Below are positions 55,801 to 64,000 of a stretch of 64,000 bases of DNA, piece after piece. Each line of letters begins with the position of its first letter. The first letter of the stretch is position 1. Location of the stretch: contig NZ_CP006720.1 in assembly GCF_000565195.1 (NCBI RefSeq), forward strand, positions 992,001 through 1,056,000, written 5' to 3'. Under the pieces are notes generated by a model. That model saw only the letters and a program-made list of their open reading frames with translations. It made no database searches and was not told the origin of the DNA. The position numbers and the translations under genes are program-made. This stretch comes from Spiroplasma mirum ATCC 29335 (GTDB lineage: Bacteria; Bacillota_I; Bacilli_A; Mycoplasmatales; Mycoplasmataceae).

Positions 55801-56731
55801 AATAACTAAATTCCATTAAAGTTAATGGGTTATCTTTTTTATATGAACGGTTTAAATTAAGCGGAGCAACACTTAAATTTTGTAGTGATTTTAAACAACG
55901 ATATTTTTCTTGATCATCCACAAACAAGGTTAAATTTGCAATAATAATTTCTTCATAATTATTTGGGTTTAATTTAATATTATTTTTTGCAAAAATATTT
56001 TTCGGAACATATCAAAAATTATTAGTACTAAATTTTATATCATGGTATTTTTCAAAATTAGAAACTGTTTTCGGAATCTTAACATATTCCATTAATTTAC
56101 TATCAATATATAAACAAGAATTACTTCGTTTATATTCTAAATCTTGGGTTTGAAATTGCAAGTATTGTAACCATTCAGTTTTTTCTTCTTGAAAGGTTGA
56201 AATTAAGAATTTCATATTAGCCATTACATTTGAATCAAGAATTGTGCGAGTTTTTGCTTCGGTAAGATTAAAATTATCGGCAATTTCTAAGAGAACTCCT
56301 TCCCCAGGAGTTTCAAAGTCTTGTTTAGTTTTTTCCATGGCAGTTAAAAAAATATTTTTTACATTAATAACCCCAATTTCCGGGTTAATATCTCCTAAAA
56401 TTGTTAACGATAAATTAGGATCTAATAAATCATCAACAAAAGTAATTGATTTAAAACGAACTAGAATATCAAATAGTTCTTTCTCAATGCCTTTTTTATC
56501 TTTTTTAATTTTAGCTTTATCATTAATTAAACAAATAAAAAAATCAGCAATACAAATATGCGTTTTAAAAAAATTATATAGTTCATTAACAGTATTAATA
56601 TTTTTTAAATGTAAGTTTTTAACATCCTCATCGTTAAACTTACTTTTACTAGTGGTAAGAAAATATCAATTTAATAAAAGATTTTTCCCGTTAAATCTCT
56701 TACCTTTAATTAAAAACTCATTGTCTGCCAT
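52841..56731 (-). CDS. UPF1/DNA2-like superfamily 1 helicase, 1296 aa
   Basis: Motifs in order: Q/Walker A LLQGPPGTGKTEF (491-499), motif Ia SSQNHTAIDNVL, motif II VVIIDEVSKLTP (about 968-973), motif III VLVGDYRQLPP, motif IV TKQYRSHEDIMRV, motif V STVDDYQGRETEIV (about 1195) and motif VI NVAFSRAK (1234-1241). This is the DNA2/NAM7/UPF1 branch. About 470 residues of coiled coil separate motifs I and II, and a 430-residue N-terminal region has no known domain. Several TGA Trp codons keep one frame. ATG 56731 follows AGGTG. First gene of a three-gene operon. Confidence 0.88.
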
Positions 56732-56777
56732 ACTTCACCTACTTTATGCTACCCACTAACTAATTCATACTCTTTTA

Positions 56778-56805
56778 ATTATACTAAATTATTAAAATAT
56801 CGCAA
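56778..56805 (-). promoter_or_regulatory. Promoter of the helicase operon
   Basis: Minus strand TTGCGA (56805-56800), a 16-nt spacer and TATAAT (56783-56778). Confidence 0.55.
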
Positions 56806-56823
56806 AAAATAGAATAAATAAAT

Positions 56824-56849
56824 AAAAAGTACACAAAGTGTACTTTTTT
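56824..56849 (-). terminator. Terminator after rpsI
   Basis: AAAAAGTACAC, 3-nt loop, GTGTACTTTTT; ten bases past the rpsI stop. Confidence 0.85.
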
Positions 56850-56858
56850 CATAAGCAT

Positions 56859-57260
56859 CTATCTTTTTGAGTATTGTGGTGCTCTTCTAGCTCCCCGTAG
56901 ACCATATTTTTTACGTTCTTTAATACGAGCATCGCGAGTTAGCATCCCAGCATGCCTTAAAAGGATTTTATAATCTTGCGAAGCTTCAACTAGCGCTCTT
57001 GCGATTCCTAGTCTTGTCGCCCCCGCTTGTCCGGTAAAACCACCACCAGAAACTTTAACATTAATATCAAAGTCAGATTTTACTCCTGTAATTTCTAAAG
57101 GTTGTTCTAAGTCTTGTACCAAAGTAGCATATGGAAAGAATTCCAAAGCTGGTTTTCCATTCACAATTACATTACCTTTACCAGGAGTTAAAACAACCTG
57201 CGCGATTGATGATTTTCGACGCCCAGTCCCACGATATATAACTTCTTGTTTTTTTGCCAT
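56859..57260 (-). CDS. rpsI: 30S ribosomal protein S9, 133 aa
   Basis: The universally conserved C-terminal tail RRAPQYSKR that reaches the P-site tRNA is present, as are [20 protein letters not shown] and [19 protein letters not shown]. No in-frame TGA. It follows rplM by 11 bp, the usual S9/L13 operon order. Confidence 0.98.
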   Translation of the reverse strand: MAKKQEVIYRGTGRRKSSIAQVVLTPGKGNVIVNGKPALEFFPYATLVQDLEQPLEITGVKSDFDINVKVSGGGFTGQAGATRLGIARALVEASQDYKILLRHAGMLTRDARIKERKKYGLRGARRAPQYSKR

Positions 57261-57271
57261 ATTCGACTCCT

Positions 57272-57712
57272 TTATTTAGTAGTTAATTCTAACTTAATTG
57301 GTTGTTGTGCTTGATGTGGATGGTCATTACCAGCATACACAAATAAATTACGGAATAATTGAGCTCCTAATTTATTCTTTGGTAACATTCCTTTAATTGC
57401 ATGTTCAACTGGATAAATTGGTTTTTTAACTAACATATCTTTTGCAGCTGTTTTTTTTAACCCACCAGGATGTTGTGAATGGTGATAATAGATTTTACCT
57501 TTTAATTTATTACCTGTTAATACTATTTTATCAGCATTAATAATAATAACATTATCTCCACAATCAACATGGGGTGTATAAGCTGGTTTATTTTTTCCTT
57601 TTAAGATCATCGCAACTTTACTTGCTAATCTCCCTAAAACTAGACCTTGAGCATCAATAACATATCATTTCTTTTCAACTTTCGCTGAATTTAAGATAGT
57701 TGTTTGTCTCAT
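57272..57712 (-). CDS. rplM: 50S ribosomal protein L13, 146 aa
   Basis: [19 protein letters not shown] near the N-terminus, [28 protein letters not shown] and [15 protein letters not shown] are canonical. ATG 57712 has AAGGAGG upstream. The about 115-bp leader region ahead contains GGTACGGAATGATG just before the ribosome site, which could be a regulatory leader but shows no clear fold by eye. Confidence 0.97.
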
Positions 57713-57822
57713 TGGCTCTTACCTCCTTACATCATTCCGTACCAGGGTTTAATGTATAAAGCAAATATATTATATATAAAAATTACTAGTGATTCAATCA
57801 ATTATGGGTAATATCTTAGATT

Positions 57823-59489
57823 TTATTTTATTTCTTCATCATTTTTGATACTAGGGATATCTTCCTTTTTGTTAATTAGTTGTTTTTGACATTCGATTTC
57901 TTTAAGTCTATGAGTAATTTACTCTTGACGGAAACCGGTAAATTGGTTCTTTATCCCTAAAGTAGTATAATATTTAATTCGATTTTTATTGGTATAAATA
58001 TCACTAGCAATTTTTTTAATTTTATTAATTTCCCTTGCCAATCTATGTTATCAGCGCATGAATAGTTATCCAAACAATCATTAATTTTATAAAGAAGATC
58101 GTAGGCTTTTTTCGCGATTATTTCGAAAAAATTTTAGATATGATGAATCATAAATTTATTAACTAAGACATTTATTATATCCAAAAGTTGGATCTTCTAA
58201 TAATCAACTATAAGACTCTTATTTTGGGTATTTTTCATCTAAAATTTTCTCAATTTCTTCCATTAATAAATGTTCATTTTTAATTTTTAAGTTTTAGTTA
58301 TTATTTCATTTTTTAAATTTTTTAATTGTTAATGTTTTGATTGTTTTTATAGTTGATATTTGTTTCTTGAAATCTGAAAATTTAGATAGGATTGATGGTT
58401 CTTTCAGGATTTAAGTTATAATCTAGAAACTCTTCGATTAATAATATTTTTTTAATAAGGCAAAAATTAATATCTTGTTGTAAAAAATTAGCAGTTTTTC
58501 TTATTTCTTGATTAGGAAACTCCACTGGTAAATAGGTATAATCTTTAATATCAAACCAAAGAAAATTTGAATAATATAAACTTAACCATACATATTCTAA
58601 ATTAGATGATAACATTAAGTAATTAAGAACAGTTCTTTCAAAATTAACCACTAATTCTTGAATATCTGTTCATATTTTTTCTAAATAATTAAATACTATA
58701 TCTAAATAATTTTTTATAAACAATTCATAAAGTAATATTTTATTTTTTTTGCTTTGTTACTCATTGAAGAATATAATTTGATTGTTTAGTCATTATTTCT
58801 TCTTTTGATAAATTTAATAAATGGTCAAGAGGCTAACCTATAAAATCATCATTTTTATCAACATGGTATTTTTTTAAAAATTCTTTAACTTCTAATAAAA
58901 TGCTACTAGGCTCATTAATTGAGTCATGATACTTTACAATTTTTTTATTCATTAAATCAATGTTTTTTTTCTGTAATTGTTAGTATTTTAGCAATCCTAG
59001 ATTTAATTTTGATTTCCTTTTCGCAATTTAATTCAGTCAATCCATTAAATTGTTTTTTTAAATTAGAATAATGGTTTGTAAAAAATGAATATGAATCTTG
59101 ATAATCTACTACAAATTTTCATAATTTTCCAACTTCATTTTCTTCACTAGTAATACTAGCCCACAAATTAATCAAATTATTGCTAATATTATGAATTTTT
59201 TTAATCTCTACCAGATTTAAAATGCTTAAAATATTTTTAACTGACATTTTTTAAAAAAATAATCTAAAGAAGTCGTCATTATTTTTTGAACAATTGCAAA
59301 ATGCTCATTTTGTTGATTAAAATTAAGTCATAGGATTTCTTTATTTTCTAATCATTGACTTGAAAACTTACTCATCTTATCTTTTAAATCAGCAAATTTA
59401 ATATTTATTTTTATTAATTCATCGTATTTTCGATTAAAATCATTTCATAATGTTATTAATTTTTCATCATCGTTTAATATTTCTTCCAT
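57823..59489 (-). pseudogene. Large decayed helical protein of unknown function
   Basis: From ATG 59489: MEEILNDDEKLITLWNDFNR runs to a frameshift near 59250. Then MSVKNILSILNLVEIKKIHN to about 58970, NIDLMNKKIVKYHDSINEPS to about 58750, a piece at 58382-58651 with VNFERTVLNYLMLSSNLEYV, and IIAKKAYDLLYKINDCLDNY near 58080-57980. Five or more frame changes. TGA Trp codons show it once was a mollicute gene. The protein would exceed 500 aa and be helical, Asn/Lys/Ile-rich, with no membrane segment. The short MEEI start resembles the 47-aa gene at 23.4 kb. Confidence 0.55.
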
Positions 59490-59523
59490 AATTTGTTTCC
59501 TTTTTTCATTTAAAAAGATATAA

Positions 59524-59555
59524 AAAAGTGCAAAACATATTTTTTGGCACTTTTT
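59524..59555 (-). terminator. Terminator-like hairpin after glyA
   Basis: AAAAGTGC and GCACTTTT arms around a 15-nt loop with T run on the minus strand, about 110 bp beyond glyA. Confidence 0.55.
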
Positions 59556-59666
59556 ATACTCAATAACTATGTCTTAATTATAATCGTCATTAAGTCATAA
59601 TATTTAAATTATTAATACTAAATAATAAACTTTTTTTCATTCTTAAAAAATTAATTAAGCATTAGT

Positions 59667-60914
59667 TTAGTATTTATATTTAATATTTTGGTAAATTGGA
59701 AATCTTGCTAATAAATCACGAACTTTAGTTTGGTTAATAACTAGATTTTGATCACTATAATCTGTTAATACACTAATAATAATTTTACCTAGTTCTAAGA
59801 ATTCTTGTTCTTTAAAACCTCTGGTTGTCATGGCGGGAGTTCCTAATCGAATACCACTAGTGACAACTGAGGTTTCTTGGTCAAAGGGAATCATATTTTT
59901 ATTAGAAATAATTCCAATTTTTTGTAAGATTTCTTCCGCTTGGGCGCCAGTTAAATTAAAACTAGTTTTAACATCAATCATTAACAGATGATTATCAGTT
60001 CCGTTAGAAATTACTTTGCAATTATTATCAATAAATACTTGAGCCAAAGTTTTAGCATTATTAATTATTTGTTGTTGATAAATTTTAAAATCAGGTTCCA
60101 GCGCTTCTAAAAATGCTTGGGCCTTTCCTGCAATCACATGTTCAAGTGGCCCGCCTTGATTACCAGGAAAAACTGCACTATTAATTTTCTTAGCCCATTG
60201 TTCCTTGCAAAGAATTAATCCCCCTCGTGGTCCCCGCAAAGTTTTATGAGTCGTAGAAGTAACTACATCCGCATACGGAATAGGACTTGGATGTAACCCT
60301 GCAGCAATTAAACCAGCAATGTGCGCAATGTCAACCATAAAATAAGCTCCTACTTTGTCAGCAATCTCTTTAAAACGTTTAAAATTGATTTCACGAGAAT
60401 AAGCACTTGCCCCCGCTACTATTAGTTTTGGTTTTAATTCAAGGGCTTGTTTTTCAATTGCATCATAATCTAACATTTCAGTTTCTGGGTTAACTCCATA
60501 ACCATAAAAATTATATAATTTACCCGAAAAATTAACTTTGTGACCATGAGTTAAGTGACCTCCTGCTGATAAATCCATTGCTAAAACAGAATCACCTGGG
60601 TTTAATAGGGCAAAATAAGCAGCGGCATTAGCTTGGCTCCCGGAATGAGGTTGTACATTCGCATGGTCGGCCCCAAAAATTTTCTTAATTGTATCAATTG
60701 CTAACTGTTCAATTTCATCAATGTATTCACATCCCCCATAATATCTTTTATGAGGATAACCTTCACAATATTTATTAGTCAATACTGAACCAACTGTTGC
60801 TAAAACAGCTTCAGAAACATAATTTTCCGAAGCAATTAATTCGACATGATCTTGTTGACGTTTTAATTCTAAATTTATTAAATTTTTAATCTTAGAATTT
60901 ATTATTTTAGTCAT
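59667..60914 (-). CDS. glyA: Serine hydroxymethyltransferase, 415 aa
   Basis: Interconverts serine plus THF with glycine plus 5,10-methylene-THF, the main one-carbon source. The PLP Lys224 lies in [50 protein letters not shown] and [16 protein letters not shown] are canonical. Full length, no TGA codon. AGAGGTG lies six bases before the ATG. Monocistronic, with a terminator both before and after. Confidence 0.98.
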   Translation of the reverse strand: MTKIINSKIKNLINLELKRQQDHVELIASENYVSEAVLATVGSVLTNKYCEGYPHKRYYGGCEYIDEIEQLAIDTIKKIFGADHANVQPHSGSQANAAAYFALLNPGDSVLAMDLSAGGHLTHGHKVNFSGKLYNFYGYGVNPETEMLDYDAIEKQALELKPKLIVAGASAYSREINFKRFKEIADKVGAYFMVDIAHIAGLIAAGLHPSPIPYADVVTSTTHKTLRGPRGGLILCKEQWAKKINSAVFPGNQGGPLEHVIAGKAQAFLEALEPDFKIYQQQIINNAKTLAQVFIDNNCKVISNGTDNHLLMIDVKTSFNLTGAQAEEILQKIGIISNKNMIPFDQETSVVTSGIRLGTPAMTTRGFKEQEFLELGKIIISVLTDYSDQNLVINQTKVRDLLARFPIYQNIKYKY

Positions 60915-60956
60915 TTCACACCTCTTTCTCTTTTCTAATATTGTAAATTAAAAAAG

Positions 60957-60986
60957 AAAAAATAGTAAAGATTTATTTACTATTTT
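60957..60986 (-). terminator. Terminator of the decayed 61-kb gene
   Basis: AAAATAGTAAA and TTTACTATTTT around a 6-nt loop, followed by T run on the minus strand. Confidence 0.75.
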
Positions 60987-61936
60987 GTAGAATTATTTAA
61001 TCCATTTGGAAAACAACGGAAAGTAATGATTACTCCAGCAATTCCAAAGATTCCAATAATAGGAGTTAAAATTATTAAAAAGACAGTTACAACCCAGTTT
61101 TGATAAAATGCTTTAGCATATCTAAGTGAAGTGGTAAAAGTTAGCTGGAGTAGTGTGGATATTAAACGTTTTTTCTTCCACATTTAACTTAATTATATGG
61201 CCTTTGTCATCTATTTTCGGAATTACATTCCCATTTTTATCAACTTTAGCGTGAACTAAAATTATTGCAAATTCACCTAAATATTGATTAAAAGTATCAG
61301 CTTTTTCTTGGGCTTTAACAGCATCCCAATGGACAATTCCCTGATAATCACTAGCTTGTCAAAGTTGGATTTTGCCATCAACCAATCGATAAGTTCTCTT
61401 TTTTGCTAACGCTTCATCACATTTTAATTCTTTTTGACTTCCTTTAGCATTATAAGGAAAGGCATTTAAATGAGTTATTCATTGAAATTTTTGTGATAAA
61501 TCTCATTTCCCAGTTCCTAAATAAAAATCAGTTTGTTAATAATTGGGAGCTAATAAATTACTAATTGCTTGGTGCTCTCCCAACCAAGTTCGTTCACTCT
61601 CATAAAAAGCAAATGGTCCTAAATCTAGGGAAGAATAACTTTTATCTAACACTAACAATAAATTTGTTGCAACAATATTTAGATCATCATAATATGTCCC
61701 GGTAGCCGGATTAATCCCAATTTTATTTTTTAAAGCAAACTGACTTATTATATCAGTATCAACAGTATATTTACCTTTTGGTAAAATTTCATCAATATAG
61801 TCTTAATACTATAAGCAAAATTACAAGATTGCATCCCTAATCCATAAGCAGATAATCCTAAACCTAATCCTAAAATTATTAAAAATAATATTATTGTTCA
61901 TGATGAAATAAAATATTTAAATCTCCTCTTCAGCAT
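60980..61936 (-). pseudogene. Decayed membrane protein with extracytoplasmic domain
   Basis: MLKRRFKYFISSWTIILFLI gives an N-terminal membrane helix with GLGLGLSAYG. After a frameshift near 61800 the frame reads DEILPKGKYTVDTDIISQFA, NPATGTYYDDLNIVATNLLL and then LNAFPYNAKGSQKELKCDEA, with a TAA near 61538. A second shift near 61150 leads to a C-terminal membrane helix NWVVTVFLIILTPIIGIFGI. Single helix at each end with about 250 residues between. Family not recognised. Confidence 0.55.
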
Positions 61937-62312
61937 TTAACTATTTCCTTTATTCTAAACAACAAAAAAGTATTATTTATTTAATAAATAATACTTTTAA
62001 CAAAATTTATTTTAAAAAATTCATAATTTTCACATCAAAATAATAGTTAAATAACTATTTTAATTTTAAAATTGAATTTTTACACAAACGGTGCTTACTT
62101 TTACATTCAATAAATTTTATTAAAGTACTTTTGTGTTTTTATGGCATTAATTTTTATTTTTAGTTTATTAATTTAAAATACTGTCAAAATAGTTCTATTT
62201 AATCTCTGACTTTTATAAATAAAACTATTTTAATTAAAACATAAGATAAATATAAAAGCAATTAAATAAAACCTTATAATTTTTTCACATATTTGTACCA
62301 AATTTGTTTCAC
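61937..62312. other. AT-rich gap with two inverted repeats
   Basis: 61964-61998 is a terminator-like stem (AAAAGTATTATTTATT and its complement) with T run on the minus strand, which could end the MATE gene transcript. 62036-62063 is a weaker AAATAGTTA/TAACTATTT repeat. No gene is supportable here. Confidence 0.55.
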
Positions 62313-63700
62313 TTATCTTCGCGCATAAATTAATGAGCGGGTAATTGGATCATTTGTTGTTCCTAAATAGATTAATATTAACCCTAAAGTGCCAGTTACT
62401 TTAAACCCACTAATAATTATAAAAGCAAAGACATCTTGTCAAATAAACATTGAAAAAATTGAAACAATTAAGGAAAATCAAACATCATTGACGGTTCAGA
62501 GTGCTTGTAAAAATTATTAAATTAACTGTATCACAAGTCGTCATTTTAAAAACAAGAATCAAAAATAAATAATACCCACAACTGTTAATTAAGATTGTTG
62601 GCATATTAAAAATTTTTAATAACGGATAAGTTAAAGCTAAAATAATTAAACTGCCAACAAAAGAAACATAGGTGGTAAATTTTCAACATTGAATCCCATA
62701 TTGATAAGTCCTTCTTTATCATCTTCACCAATTTTATTGGCAACTAAAACAGAACAAACTGTTGCTAATGCTTGAGTAAAAACAGTGACATACTGAATAA
62801 AAGTGCTCACAGCCCGGTTAAGACTTAATAATTCATCGCCCAGTTTAGAAATTGCCATTTGGTTAATTAAATTAACAACATTTCAAATTCCCATTTCCAC
62901 GGAAATGGGAACCCCTAAAAAACAGTTTGTTTAATAAATTTTAATTTAATCTTTTTAAAAAAATGATAATCATTATGATAATTAATATATTTTAAGTTAA
63001 AACCTAACATATAAAATAATTGAAAAACTCTGGCAATCACAATAGTAAATGCTGTATATAAAATATTAATTTTAAAAACAATTAACATTAAAGTAACAAT
63101 AATAATGTCAATAATATTAGAAATAATTGTCCCAATCATTACATGACGATTATGTTTACAAGCTTGTAGGCCACTAATAAAAACGTGGATAATACTCATG
63201 CCGATCATTCTTAATAATAAAAAGCGATAATATTAAATTGCAAATTGTAACTCATTAGTGTTAGTACCAGGGATATTAGTATTTTGAGCACTTAAAGCAG
63301 ATAATAAGAACGGAGTAATCATAAACATAATAAATGCTAAACAAGTACAAATTAAAAAAATTAACAGCCAAGTAGCCTGACACAATTACATCCGATAATT
63401 CATTTTCCCACTGCTGACCAATTAAATTACCACAAACAATTAAAGTTCCTGATGCAATTAAACTAGGAGTAAATTGTAAAAAGTTAAAAGCAATTGTTGC
63501 TTTTGTCACCACAGGAAAATACAAACCATCTAAATACCAAATAATAACCACGGTATTAATTTGGGTAATTAAAACATTAAAAAATAATTGCAAAAATATT
63601 GGAAATGTTAATTTCCAAATAAGTTTGGCATCTTTGATTTTTAATTTGGCAAGAAAAGATTTTTATCACTCCCTGACAATTTTGGTTCTTGTTTTTCAAA
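62313..63700 (-). pseudogene. Decayed MATE-family multidrug/solute exporter
   Basis: Fragments in MATE order: KDAKLIWKLTFPIFLQLFFN with TQINTVVIIWYLDG, then LQFTPSLIASGTLIVCGNLI, then a mid-region at 62915-63208 (SGLQACKHNRHVMIGTIISN), then MAISKLGDELLSLNRAVSTF with ATVCSVLVANKIGEDDKEG, and a C-terminal TGTLGLILIYLGTTNDPITR. The repeated LSLN...TVCSVLVANKIGE element is the hallmark second-half motif (normally G..LVGQ.LG). Frame changes near 63660, 63370, 63230, 62900 and 62660. Confidence 0.75.
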
Positions 63701-63806
63701 CGCATTCACAATCTATAAATCCTACTCTAATAATTACTAAGAATATTTTATCTTTTTTCTAAAAAATTAATAGGAAATTACCTTAATTTTCAACAAAAAA
63801 ATAAAA

Positions 63807-64000
63807 TTAAGTAACTGATTGGATTAAATATATCAACGCGGCTAGGGCAATCGCAGCTGATAAACAAGCAAAAAATAATCACAAATTACGCTTAATTCGA
63901 TTTGCTAAGCTTAAATTACTCTCCACAACAAATCCAGCATTAATTCGCTTGTTTTTAGAATAAATATGAAAAATTGTGAAAACTACCCCAATAATTGTAA
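63807..64000 (-). CDS. C-terminal end of a membrane protein (cut by window edge)
   Basis: The last 63 codons read TIIGVVFTIFHIYSKNKRIN, a membrane segment and basic linker, then GFVVESNLSLANRIKRNLWL and a second membrane helix FFACLSAAIALAALIYLI to TAA 63807-63809. TGA is Trp. The N-terminus is outside the window. Family not recognised; two-helix layout only. Confidence 0.55.

Noticed and set aside
57713..57790. rplM leader as a known riboswitch or L13 leader
   Set aside because: GGTACGGAATGATG is suggestive, but no convincing fold can be drawn by eye.

Overview
The window is a low-GC chromosome segment from a Spiroplasma-type mollicute. Many conserved genes (gatB, ligA, rplA, ptsI, sufB, sufS, tpx, the KtrB K+ channel) read through in-frame TGA, so TGA encodes Trp. 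Lipoproteins, no cell-wall genes, a PTS, and an arrangement of intact housekeeping operons separated by decaying genes all fit Spiroplasma. Species cannot be fixed from the sequence.

Layout. 0-6.7 kb: start of a cardiolipin synthase, tRNA-Ser(GCU), an unknown 423-aa protein, a decayed PatB/MalY aminotransferase, the divergent ktrB/ktrA K+ uptake pair and a decayed membrane protein. 6.8-14.3 kb: an operon of a 544-aa membrane protein, ligA, gatC, gatA and gatB (tRNA-dependent amidotransferase), then crr (EIIA-Glc). 14.4-21.1 kb: a plus-strand block of badly decayed genes with phage-like traits, lying between crr and ptsI. 21.2-26.5 kb: small membrane protein, ptsI, an unknown pair, an N-terminal mgtA fragment, an agmatine deiminase scrap, rplK-rplA. 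26.6-30.5 kb: two tandem broken ETX/MTX2-like pore-forming toxin genes, a broken lysophospholipase and a C-terminal mgtA fragment. 30.6-32.0 kb: small membrane proteins. 32.1-37.45 kb: sufC-sufD-sufB/sufS-sufU iron-sulfur assembly genes plus 5-formyl-THF cyclo-ligase; sufD has a frameshift at an A8 run.

37.5-41.5 kb: two large surface lipoproteins transcribed divergently from suf through a perfect palindrome that carries both -35 boxes. 41.6-43.5 kb: HIT protein, a frameshifted unknown gene, thiol peroxidase. 43.5-45.9 kb: a ClpB-like AAA+ ATPase translationally coupled to a small radical-SAM protein. 46-49.2 kb: decayed lipoprotein, then a DeoR-type regulator and nagA. 49.3-56.7 kb: an operon of a 1296-aa UPF1-like SF1 helicase, a 791-aa unknown and a 367-aa coiled-coil unknown. 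56.8-64 kb: rplM-rpsI, a decayed unknown, glyA, a decayed membrane protein, a decayed MATE transporter and a partial membrane protein.

Together the intact genes cover sugar uptake and phosphorelay (ptsI, crr, nagA), Fe-S assembly, one-carbon metabolism (glyA, 5-formyl-THF cyclo-ligase), translation, potassium balance and peroxide defence. The accessory gaps hold toxin, phage, transporter and lipase remnants, consistent with a host-associated lineage undergoing gene decay. All frame and motif readings were made by eye; family names rest on motif recognition, not on a database search.
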